Shown here piece after piece: positions 54,897 through 64,000 of a DNA stretch of 64,000 nt. The first letter of the stretch is position 1, and every line of letters starts with the position of its first letter. Source of the DNA: Paralvinella palmiformis (lineage: Eukaryota > Annelida > Polychaeta > Terebellida > Alvinellidae); the NCBI GenBank assembly GCA_025642065.1, contig JAODUP010001156.1:1-64000 (forward strand), in the 5' to 3' direction. The notes under the pieces were generated by a model that made no database searches, had not been told where the DNA came from, and saw nothing but the letters and a program-made list of their open reading frames with translations. The position numbers were made by a program, and so were the translations under genes.

Positions 54897-56018
54897 ACAG
54901 ACATGGGGTCAATTCCATTTTGTCAATTCAAATCTTTATGCCTAATACTTTTTATCATAGTTGGTACTCTTGAGTACCTACTTGGAATACCTACTCCAAG
55001 TAGTTTATATTCCAAGTAGGATTTTCATGTAAGAGATATTTCTAAATTAAATTAATTTGTGGATTAAATTTGTTTGCCTGTTCTAAACATTGAATTCCTA
55101 AATAGCAATATCTCTATATAGATTACAGGCATGCTATATGGTGGTGTCACTGTGTTGTTGGCGGAGCCCATGGTATCCAGACCATTTTAATTGGTTAAAT
55201 GCTCATATGGGGTGTCACAGTCAGTGTGGATATCTGATATATATATATATATATATATGAGGAACCAAAGTTCTGGATCAATGTGGTTCCAATATATTAG
55301 TAACACCACATGTAATTGTTAACATGGTAAAAAGTTGCAAAAGCCTAATGACAAGGTGCTGTTAGCTAAAGAGATATTTGATTATATCAAGTGGTGGATC
55401 ATAGTTTTGGGTGCATCCCCACGTAAAAGTGTATTTTGCAATCATCAAAGATGTGTTTGCATTCCACTTTCCAGTAGGAGCCTTGAAACGAATGTTTTGC
55501 TGCTGGGTACTAAACCACTTACATATGGTAAGTTTACAAAAGATCTCAAATGGTTATTAAAACAGTTAGATCTGGGGACAGGCTATAGTAGTTACAGTTT
55601 TAGGAGAGAAGCAAGTGTTTGCTCCAGATTGGTATTCCCGGTGATATGATAAATTAATTAATTCCTAAATAGCAATATCTCTATATAGATTACAGGTATG
55701 CTATGCGGTGGTGTCACATTGTTGTGGGCGAAGCCCACAGTATCCAGACCATTTAATTGGTTAAACAGTTACTTGGGGTGCCACAGTCAGTGTGCATATC
55801 TGATAATATATATATATATATATATATAAAAGGAACCAAAGTTCTGGATAATTTTGGTTCCAGTATATTGGCAACGCCACATGCAACTGTTAACATTGTA
55901 AAAATGGTAAATTATTTTGTGGATTTAATTATTTTTGTAGGAAACTCAATTCCAATTCTAATTCCATTTTTTTAAATAATAAATTCCAATTCCAGAATTG
56001 AATTGACCCCATGTCTGT
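54897..56018. mobile_element. Element with 19-bp inverted ends, internal direct repeats and a tyrosine-recombinase fragment
   Basis: The ends acagacatggggtcaattc (54897-54915) and its exact inverse (56000-56018) flank the element, with the 3-base direct repeat gct outside each. Inside are two diverged direct copies of about 240 bases (55094-55330 and 55662-55905), each with a hairpin built on ggaaccaaag and a matching ggttcc, and between them a recombinase-like frame (55335-55649). I cannot place it in a known superfamily. Confidence 0.6.
55335..55649 (+). pseudogene. Tyrosine-recombinase C-terminal fragment
   Basis: The frame contains LLLGTKPLTYGKFTKDLKWL, LKQLDLGTGYSSYSFRREAS and CSRLVFPVI. 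PLTYG.FT..L, then L.....YS.(H)SFRR..... is the pattern before and at the catalytic arginine of tyrosine recombinases in DIRS/Crypton-type elements. The usual HSFRRG is YSFRREA here. The catalytic tyrosine region is absent. Confidence 0.6.
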
Positions 56019-56154
56019 GCTACTATAATTCCAGTAGTACTGCAAGATATGATCTTCCTCAAATTAGGTTGAAGAAAAGTCAGTCGGATCAAGTTGCTGC
56101 TTTCTAGAAACTCAATTCTCCATCCCAAAACAAAACGTGTTCTATATTATATTA

Positions 56155-57317
56155 TAAGATGGTATAGTAATCTAATACTACACCATTAGTTATCAATTAT
56201 AAGATGGTAATCTAATACTACACCATTAGTTATCAATTATAAGATGGTATAGTAATCTAATACTACACCATTAGTTATCAATTATAAGATGGTATAGTAA
56301 TCTAATACTACACCATTAGTTATCAATTATAAGATGGTATAGTAATCTAATACTACACCATTAGTTATCAATTATAAGATGGTATAGTAATCTAATACTA
56401 CACCATTAGTTATCAATTATAAGATGGTATAGTAATCTAATACTACACCATTAGTTATCAATTATAAGATGGTATAGTAATCTAATACTACACCATTAGT
56501 TATCAATTATAAGATGGTATAGTAATCTAATACTACACCATTAGTTATCAATTATAAGATGGTATAGTAATCTAATACTACACCATTAGTTATCAATTAT
56601 AAGATGGTATAGTAATCTAATACTACACCATTAGTTATCAATTATAAGATGGTATAGTAATCTAATACTACACCATTAGTTATCAATTATAAGATGGTAT
56701 AGTAATCTAATACTACACCATTAGTTATCAATTATAAGATGGTATAGTAATCTAATACTACACCATTAGTTATCAATTATAAGATGGTATAGTAATCTAA
56801 TACTACACCATTAGTTATCAATTATAAGATGGTATAGTAATCTAATACTACACCATTAGTTATCAATTATAAGATGGCATAGTAATCTAATACTACACCA
56901 TTAGTTATCAATTATAAGATGGTATAGTAATCTAATACTACACCATTAGTTATCAATTATAAGATGGTATAGTAATCTAATACTACACCATTAGTTATCA
57001 ATTATAAGATGGTATAGTAATCTAATACTACACCATTAGTTATCAATTATAAGATGGTATAGTAATCTAATACTACACCATTAGTTATCAATTATAAGAT
57101 GGTATAGTAATCTAATACTACACCATTAGTTATCAATTATAAGATGGTATAGTAATCTAATACTACACCATTAGTTATCAATTATAAGATGGTATAGTAA
57201 TCTAATACTACACCATTAGTTATCAATTATAAGATGGTATAGTAATCTAATACTACACCATTAGTTATCAATTATAAGATGGTATAGTAATCTAATACTA
57301 CACCATTAGTTATCAAT
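56155..57317. repeat. 45-bp satellite, 26 highly uniform copies
   Basis: The unit begins taagatggtatagtaatcta and continues through tactacaccattagttatca before aatta. Copy 2 lacks 5 bases (tagta), one copy has ggcat for ggtat at about 56877, and the rest appear identical. Each unit has arms atggtatagta and tactacaccat around the 6-base loop atctaa, an 11-bp stem with one mismatch. Confidence 0.97.
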
Positions 57318-57891
57318 CATGTATCAGACCCAGATGCCTTCGATGTAGGTAACTGGAGGAAGTGACCAACGTCTGGTTTCATACATTTGTATTACATAGA
57401 AATGCCAATAATTATGTCAAATGTGAAATTATTTGTATAGATATTGATAATCCATCACCAACAAAATGATAGAAGTCTCCTTCACTAACACATACATTGA
57501 TCAATCTTGTATGTAGTCCTGTCCCACACTTCTTGCTATATTGATAGCGAATGAGTGATCAGGTCCCCGCTTTTCCTGACCCAGATCAGTTATGTTTACT
57601 GCAAGTCAAAATGATCTTAAACTGTTAAGCACATGTTTTTCAAGGTTCCGAAGATACCATTTTGTACTTGACGAAGACTCGGGTTTGGACGATCACTAGA
57701 GCTAGGAACACATCATAACATGGCATGACATTATTAATGTAGCTGGAATATGTTAGTATAAAAATATTGACTTCACTTAATCACCTGAAACTACTTGAAA
57801 CAGTATCCCAAAACACACACACCCACACACACTGCAACCACATCAGTTACCAAGAACAGAAAAGTTATATTGGATGTGGATTTAAGAATAT

Positions 57892-57897
57892 TTTATT
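57892..57897 (-). terminator. RAB3GAP1: Polyadenylation signal of RAB3GAP1
   Basis: AATAAA on the minus strand, 228 bases after the stop codon; the only such hexamer in the near 3' UTR. Confidence 0.55.
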
Positions 57898-58124
57898 AAC
57901 ACTTCTTTCTCATTACAATTACATTCCATAAACAAAACAATTTTGTTTGTATAAAAGTATATTATCACTGTGAAAAGAATGGAACGGAGTCTTAAAAGAT
58001 CTGACTGTTCTTGAACATACATGTACTGAAATGTATTTAAAGCGTTTAAAAATAACCAGGCACAGATATAATTAATTACATGTTGTAATAGTATTCGCTG
58101 ATGTCAACAGGTTTATATTTAACT

Positions 58125-58349
58125 CTACTGAAATGTGGTATCCGACGTGATAGCAGCTGCTAATCTGAAGTCATCTTTCATCAGTACGCAGTACATCCTC
58201 TGAGGTGACGAGCGAGACCATGGTGACGGACGCTGACTCATCGTACGTAATATATATTCTTTTCCAACTGGATCAGGAAAGTCTGGGATGTTCTTAATGG
58301 TCTTGTCACCTTCCTCAGCATTATCTTCTTCTGGTAATAAATACACATT
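58125..58349 (-). CDS. RAB3GAP1: RAB3GAP1 last exon
   Basis: Encodes NVYLLPEEDNAEEGDKTIKN, DPVGKEYILRTMSQRPSPWS and PQRMYCVLMKDDFRLAAAIT, ending SDTTFQ and TAG. Human RAB3GAP1 ends with a very similar DFRLAGAFSSDTSFF (from memory). Confidence 0.93.
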   Translation of the reverse strand, partial: NVYLLPEEDNAEEGDKTIKNIPDFPDPVGKEYILRTMSQRPSPWSRSSPQRMYCVLMKDDFRLAAAITSDTTFQ

Positions 58350-59877
58350 CTGTGGAAATGAATATTTTCACGGTCTGAGCAAAGTTACTGATAGACAAAG
58401 ACTGCATATTGTCAGGCTGTCCAACACAATGTAGACTGTGATAACAATGTTAGTAAAAAGTTCATAAAACATAATTGATGCTAGCATGTGACTAGCTTAT
58501 ATGGAGAAATCATATACGGATTTGTTTCTCTATTAATGATGGAATATATGCCCCAAACAAGTACATGCTTGTGTATAAATGTGTTTTGTGTGTGTGTGTG
58601 TGTGTGTCTATTTGAGTAAGTGAGAACAAATTACATTAGAATACTACAAAGCTTACTTGATACTTTTTTCAGTAAGTAATGAACTCATAAAATCTAAAGC
58701 TGGCATTTAAGTTGATTAATACAAGTTTATTATAATCAAGCATTATTTAATTATAAACTTGTCAAAGATACCGAATAGTATTTTAGTAATACTTAAGCTT
58801 CATATTCTCCTATCTGTGAAGAAAGAATGAAGAAATTGCATGTTAAACTGCTCATTACCAAAGATTACCTTCTGTGCTGCAGCAAACAGCCGATGAATAA
58901 TGGTACCAAGTGGTCCTCGGGCTGCTCCCATTATCTGCACATCGGGTAACTCCAACAGATTGGAAACAAACTGCTGTAACTCTTGAATGGTCAGATTCAG
59001 ATCTTGTTTTTCTTGCGAGAACTTTGTCAGCAGAGACTGGGCTCTTGTCAGAACTGTTTCAGCTCTAGAAATCTGCCTTACCAAGTCCTGTTACATAAAT
59101 GAAATGCATTCAGTGAGCTTCTGTTTTTATATTCAATTAAACACACTCTGGCTCATTATTTTCAACAGTTGGTGTTGTTTCTTTTTAGAATTTATTAGCA
59201 GATTCTTTTTATTTATTTTTTGTTGAAAATACCACACTGACAACCTGACAAAACAAAATATTTGAATGAATGACTTGCTTTATACAAAATTTTAATTTAA
59301 TCACCAGATATTATTTAATCAGAAATGGTGGTTGTGATAAATATAATTTACTAATTAATTACAAGGTACATAAAAGCAACAGTTATTAGCACACACACAC
59401 ACTAACTAGACATACTGGTACCTCAAATCGTTTAATATCCAGTTTTGGTGCCCTCATTGCTCTGGTTGCTTTATTTGAGATATGATTCATCAACTTCTTT
59501 AACATTGGTAATTGACTCTCTTCTAGGTAAAGAAAATAAAATGCTAGTAAATTGTTACAATAATTAGGTAAATAAAATCTTAAAAACTAAATTAATAAAA
59601 CAGAAGATGAAATTATTTCCATGAATCACTGAACAAAGCTAGGTTTATTAAACATCACAAAGTTTTATACCAATTTATAAACTTTTACAATATTGAAATG
59701 GATCATTTAGACTATTACAATGTTGAAAGTGATAATTTCTGAACCACAAAGCTTACATTGAGGATGTTCTCCTGATAAATAATTAATAAATAAGATGCAG
59801 ACACTAATATTATATATACTAGACATTCTAATTTTTGGATTAAACCATGCACATACATACACATGTATAGTTATTTC

Positions 59878-59912
<35 letters not shown>

Positions 59913-62900
59913 TATTTATTGAAATGTATATTCTCAAGTTGTATTTTATAACGGTTTTGGGCTGTAAACACTTAATTTTCAAAATTACGATAATCTAGCC
60001 CCACATTTCTAAAGTTTTTATTTAATTTAGTTATTCTATTTTGGAGGTTTGCATCTACAGAGATATTCAATTAACATATAGCTTTTTCCTTAAAGGTTTT
60101 TATACAGGACTGATTTAGCAGCAAATGATGAATCAGAAACTGACAGATCCTGTGTTTGCATCAAAGAGCTACCTACTATTATTTCTTGGATTCATTGGTT
60201 AACCTAGCTCCAACTAAGTATCTGCATTATTGTAAATAACAGGAATATTACTGACAGCTGGAAATGGTATCCTTCCCAGGGAGTTATAGTCTGCATTAAA
60301 TTGTATCATATCGGAGGGCAAAGCACAATGAAATAAATCCCATAGCCATTAATATATGGAATAGTCCTTAAATAAATAAGTACCAGTGTCCTTTGTCCAA
60401 ACAACAGTACCTTGAACAAAAGTTTTAGAGAAAAGCCTTCACCTTCACACGCCTTACTAGATATGGTAAGTGGAAAATATTACATCACTGGATATACGTA
60501 GGAAAATCCATTAGGGGCCTCTTTATTGATTTGAAAAAGGCATTTGCTACATTTGATCATATTCATACTATTGAAAACAACATGTACAGGATATTTCAAC
60601 TGTTCAGTATCTGAAATTTTCAGTGCTGTGTGGAGTTTCTCTGGAGTGATATCAAGTTTTTAAGCTAGTATTTATTTTATTTTCTAATGTTTTCTGCCCA
60701 TAAAGACAGTACAATACACTTCAAATTGAAAATTATATATATATAAATATATATATAGCACTTGCAAGTGTGTGTGAGTGTTTTATATGAATATACTTAA
60801 TAAGACCCTTTGTTTGATTGAGACTGACTGATAGGCTGATAATGGTAACAACCATGCCTTAAAGGGAATGTGTTCCAGTTAGTTTATTGTTTATATATGT
60901 TTGTAGGAAAATCATCAGAAGGCAGAAAGTTAGGAGCCATCTATTTACACTGGTAATCTAATGTCACTTGTGTCGGCATGAATAGGCTGGGGGGAAAATG
61001 GTGAATTTAGATCAGGTCACTTCTTTAATTAGGTCACCATGGGCAGCGTGATGTCGATAATATACCTTGTTCCAGTAACTTTGTGACAGAAGCATGTATC
61101 AGCATTGGCATCAGATGTAAGGCAACATCAGCAGGTTTCATCGATGATAACCAATGCAACACCTGACAAGATAACAAGAGACGCATAGAATAAGCTCATA
61201 CATCAGATGGTAAAGACAAATCTAAAAACAAATTAATGAAAACAGTCAACAGATTTCTAATTCATGTTTTGGTTGCTGCCATTTGGATCAACAATGTCAA
61301 ACAGTCACAAGATACCCATAAACAATTCTAAAAAACCTCAACAACTTCATATCTTTTAAGACGTATATTTGCTCTGTTTCCTTAGATCTTGTTATTTTCT
61401 GTCTGTCTGTCGAGAATAAATAATGCAGTTAGATGACCAAAAGTCGAACCTTTTCTGCTTCCTTTGTGTCATCAAACAGACGTCGTTGTCTGTGAGCTGG
61501 TACAGGGTTAGCACTCTGCCACACCTCGGTCCAGACATTTCCTGGAATCTGCATTCTCTGGCTTAACTGACCTGAAGATAACGATGCAGAGTTTTGAACA
61601 TAGGGGTGCTATTTAATAAACACACCCATTTTATAAATAATTAAATGATGTAGAAATATTGAAATAAGAGCCTTCAAGATCCTCAGTTCTGCCCAGTAAC
61701 ATTTCCAATTATATAACTGCCCCTCTAAAATAAAACAGGAAACACATTTTTTCCTGGAAATATCACTTCTCATTTCACAAACATCTTATCTGTCACACTA
61801 TTTTTATTTATTGCACAATTTAATTATTCACCAATTTTGATATATACTTGAAAAAGTCTGTTGAATAAATGATATTTGTATATACAATTTTCATTACTGA
61901 CACTTGTTACCATGTTAACATCAATGGCTACATTATTCATGTGCACAAGACAAACTCGGTGGTGTACTTTCAAAATGAATTGAAATTAACGTTAAATCAT
62001 TTAGCAAACATAGATAAGCATCTAACCATTATTCCCTATTTATCTCTATAAGATGTTCAGCATGTTAGTTACCTTAGGTCCTGGCCATTAAAATGATACT
62101 TTGAGTCAATATTATTACCCTTATTTTTGGAGGTCGGCTTAATGGCCGGTGCTATTTCAATGTCAAGAAATTCAATAATCAGGAAAAGAAATTTCAGTGT
62201 GTAGCAGCTGTCTAGACTCTAGACTATGCAAATAGATATCAATCGTCATTTTTATCTAAACTCATGCAGTCATGGAGTGAAAATAGAAGTGAAATAAGTT
62301 GATGATAATGATTCATGGCTTTATAATGAAAATCAATATTTATATGTAGAATTATCTGATTTTTGTAATTATGGATAAATGTTATTGGACAACTTGTACC
62401 CAAGACATCCTGTACCCAAGAGCATCATATCTCATTCATTTGGTGGCATAGACGTACATGTTGTTTTCATAGAATAGCATGTTTAACATTTTGATAATAA
62501 TATAGGATTATTGAAAACAAAAAAGTTCAGTTTAAATAAAAATATTTATTTCATTAATTTTATCATCGTTTCACAACACAATCTCCTCTCTTAAATACTT
62601 TTCACTGTTTCCATGGTTCACTTTCTGGTTCACAAACGCAATGTTCGACGATGTTTCTTTGCTATTTCATGTGTTCAAAATGTTTGATATCTGTAGGGGA
62701 AAGTTAAGATTTTTAGGTCGGTTTAGTTCGGTACTGCCATAAATCGTGATATTTTAGGCCTAAAATACAACCTCGGTTTTAATGGCCGGGACCCACGGTA
62801 TATAAAGATAAATATCTTCTTTGTAATGGCAACTGACAGCCAGCACATCACAGTTCCAACATTTATCATCAACTGAGTCAGCGTACCTTTAACAGTAACA

Positions 62901-63074
62901 GTACCATCTTCTCCTACGACATCTTCCTTGATCCAGTCTCTTGGTGAATACCAGCGTACAAAGTCACTCAGCGTACAGCCAGGGTTAGCGGCTTTAAAAG
63001 ATTCCATGTCAGAGAGCAGACATGCACTCTGCATTCTGGCACGAAGATTTGCTCCTTCTGCTGAGGTGCCTAAC
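58125..63074 (-). CDS. RAB3GAP1: Rab3 GTPase-activating protein catalytic subunit, C-terminal part
   Basis: Six exons (63074-62887, 61571-61450, 61162-61066, 59522-59422, 59087-58869, 58349-58125) with agreeing phases give about 317 residues up to the stop. Signatures: SDMESFKAANPGCTLSDFVR then WYSPRDWI, VPAHRQRRLFDDTKEAEKVL, HWLSSMKPADVALHLMPMLI and the C-terminus MYCVLMKDDFRLAAAITSDT. These match RAB3GAP1 (known from memory of the human protein). With RAB3GAP2 it stimulates GTP hydrolysis by Rab3 and acts as exchange factor for Rab18, at membranes in secretion and lipid droplet/ER control. The conserved arginine in the SQRMQIPGN stretch is a candidate for the catalytic arginine. The N-terminal two-thirds lies beyond the window. 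Confidence 0.93.
58869..59087 (-). CDS. RAB3GAP1: RAB3GAP1 exon, coiled-coil-like
   Basis: Encodes DLVRQISRAETVLTRAQSLL, TKFSQEKQDLNLTIQELQQF, VSNLLELPDVQIMGAARGPL and HRLFAAAQK. The first half has heptad-like leucine and isoleucine spacing. Confidence 0.9.
59422..59522 (-). CDS. RAB3GAP1: RAB3GAP1 exon, helical
   Basis: Encodes EESQLPMLKKLMNHISNKAT then RAMRAPKLDIKRFE. Predominantly helical and basic. Phase 1 in, phase 0 out. Confidence 0.88.
59523..61065. other. RAB3GAP1 intron with LINE scrap
   Basis: Holds a TA tract (59880-59908), a reverse-transcriptase fragment (60380-60620) and a TA-rich stretch (60735-60765). No exon is missing here, since flanking phases join directly. Confidence 0.65.
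60380..60620 (+). mobile_element. LINE reverse-transcriptase fragment
   Basis: A frame reads GKSIRGLFIDLKKAFATFDH then IHTIENNMYR, close to the GVFIDLSKAFDTVDH box (motif A) of non-LTR reverse transcriptases. The second aspartate region is altered (ATFDH). No other domain is left. Confidence 0.65.
61066..61162 (-). CDS. RAB3GAP1: RAB3GAP1 exon with KPADVALHLMP
   Basis: Encodes VLHWLSSMKPADVALHLMPM then LIHASVTKLLEQ. Phase 0 in, phase 1 out. Confidence 0.92.
61450..61571 (-). CDS. RAB3GAP1: RAB3GAP1 exon with RRLFDDT
   Basis: Encodes GQLSQRMQIPGNVWTEVWQS, then ANPVPAHRQRRLFDDTKEAE and K. Among the most conserved parts of the family. Confidence 0.92.
61572..62886. other. RAB3GAP1 intron
   Basis: AT-rich intron; nothing recognisable besides short palindromic runs. 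Flanking exons join in phase 1. Confidence 0.6.
62887..63074 (-). CDS. RAB3GAP1: RAB3GAP1 exon with SPRDW motif
   Basis: Acceptor ctgttttag, then LGTSAEGANLRARMQSACLL, SDMESFKAANPGCTLSDFVR and WYSPRDWIKEDVVGEDG. Ends in phase 1 at donor gtacgc. A longer frame reading through the acceptor was not used. Confidence 0.9.
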
Positions 63075-64000
63075 CTAAAACAGAAGTCGACCATTTGATC
63101 ATTTAGGTAGCTGTCACCGTGAAACATTTGGTATGATGAATTGAGGATAATTTGTATTAATTAGCAACACCAGACAGCAGTTTTTATTGGTATAAAAATT
63201 GAAAATGTGTATAGTGATGGTTGTTAAAGGAATACTTCACCTTCATTTCAATATTTCAAGACCAATACAAATATGCTTACACAAGTTATAACTGATATCA
63301 AAATAGGAACATGATCAACCATATACTCAGATTCAAGATGCAGGTTAATCGAATATTAAATTAATGGTCTGTGAGTGCCACCATTTTGAAGCCAGACACA
63401 GACCAGGTGCTCCTGAATACAAGCTGTTGTATTACCCAATGATAACAATGTAAGCAGAGATCAGCCAAATAATTATTTTCAGAACAAAACTGTATTAAGA
63501 ATATTACGGTATAGTTGGTCCTAAACAGCCTTGTATATATTACTGAAATGGCTAAGAAAACTGGATAGTGAAATTCCTTAAGATGATTGTTTTGTATTCT
63601 TGTAGCAAAAAGCATCTAACGAACTAGCTGTTAGATTTATATAACTAGACCAACCATGGCATCAGTTAATAGTAACTAGGTTAATTACGTTGAGTGGGGG
63701 CAGATAAGGTCATGATGATATCTGTGATTGAGATGACTACATAATACTCATGCCATCTGAGGTCACATCACGTTTTTCCTTCCCCCCCATACCATCTGGC
63801 ATTTAAGGCAATGGCTACCCTCTGGTAATTTGGATTATTTCCTTATACCTATGATGCCAAGTAGAGTTTGTGATTATTATTGTGGGAGGTTACTTTAATA
63901 AGTAATACACATTTAAGGGTGAAAAGATGAAAAGAACAATCCATTTTACTCAGTGATTATGAATGAATGTAATAATGTTAGGTTACGCATTTTTGCAGTG
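63075..64000. other. RAB3GAP1 intron continuing out of the window
   Basis: Sequence upstream of the exon at 63074. I see no further RAB3GAP1 exon; the next one should lie beyond base 64000. Confidence 0.55.

Larger units (their letters stand above)
47717..58124. other. Intergenic region between gene 2 and gene 3
   Basis: Contains a possible promoter region (51765-51885), a SINE remnant (50283-50360), a TA tract (52397-52430), a SINE-type element (54381-54553), a recombinase-bearing element (54897-56018), a 45-base satellite (56155-57317) and the 3' UTR of RAB3GAP1. The part 49510-49890 repeats the phrase ttccaggaca about five times and may be an old repeat. The stretches 47.8-49.5 and 52.5-54.3 kb show nothing recognisable. 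Confidence 0.55.

Noticed and set aside
56155..57317. Regular repeats that might suggest a CRISPR array
   Set aside because: The units are contiguous with no unique spacers and the setting is an animal genome; this is a satellite.
63075..63127. Extension of the RAB3GAP1 exon upstream through MFHGDSYLNDQMV
   Set aside because: A strong acceptor (ctgttttag) lies inside and its phase fits the family sequence, so the upstream part is taken as intron.

Overview
The window is eukaryotic and animal. Genes are split into short exons with GT/AG introns of 0.1 to 8 kb, the DNA between them is AT-rich and full of microsatellites, SINEs, LINE fragments and cut-and-paste DNA transposons, and all three recognisable genes encode animal protein types. 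The repeat style (tRNA-derived SINEs with an ATC-repeat tail, hAT elements, many TA and CA tracts) and the EMI/EGF receptor kinase fit a lophotrochozoan, most likely a mollusc. No species can be named from sequence alone.

Gene 1 (minus strand, 27824 down to beyond base 1) is a receptor tyrosine kinase-type gene. Twenty-three exons with compatible phases give about 1083 residues: signal peptide, short EMI-like cysteine-rich region, seven EGF repeats, a long ectodomain of about 670 residues with a polybasic furin-like site, one transmembrane helix, and a juxtamembrane segment entering a kinase domain that lies outside the window. Its large introns hold most of the mobile DNA: a 3.4 kb hAT element with 8-bp target duplications, a MULE and a small hAT element inserted into two tandem copies of one repeat unit, a truncated LINE with RNase H remnants, SINEs and a 1.1 kb simple array.

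From 27.8 to 34.8 kb there is no recognisable gene; it holds SINEs, microsatellites and a perfect 36-bp palindrome.

Gene 2 (minus strand, 47716 down to 34821) is a BTB/POZ zinc-finger transcription factor in five coding exons (1222 residues): BTB domain, two AT-hooks, 12 C2H2 fingers and an acidic, glutamine-rich tail. Its introns hold a second hAT element, a 46-bp minisatellite and a LINE scrap.

From 47.7 to 58.1 kb is a second intergenic stretch with a candidate GC-rich promoter near 51.8 kb, a 1.1 kb element carrying a tyrosine-recombinase fragment, and a very homogeneous 45-bp satellite of 26 copies.

Gene 3 (minus strand, from beyond 63074 down to 58125) is the 3' half of RAB3GAP1, the catalytic subunit of the Rab3 GTPase-activating complex.

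The three genes share orientation but show no functional link. I found no gene-cluster-like system; the notable material is the receptor architecture and the nested, well-dated mobile elements.
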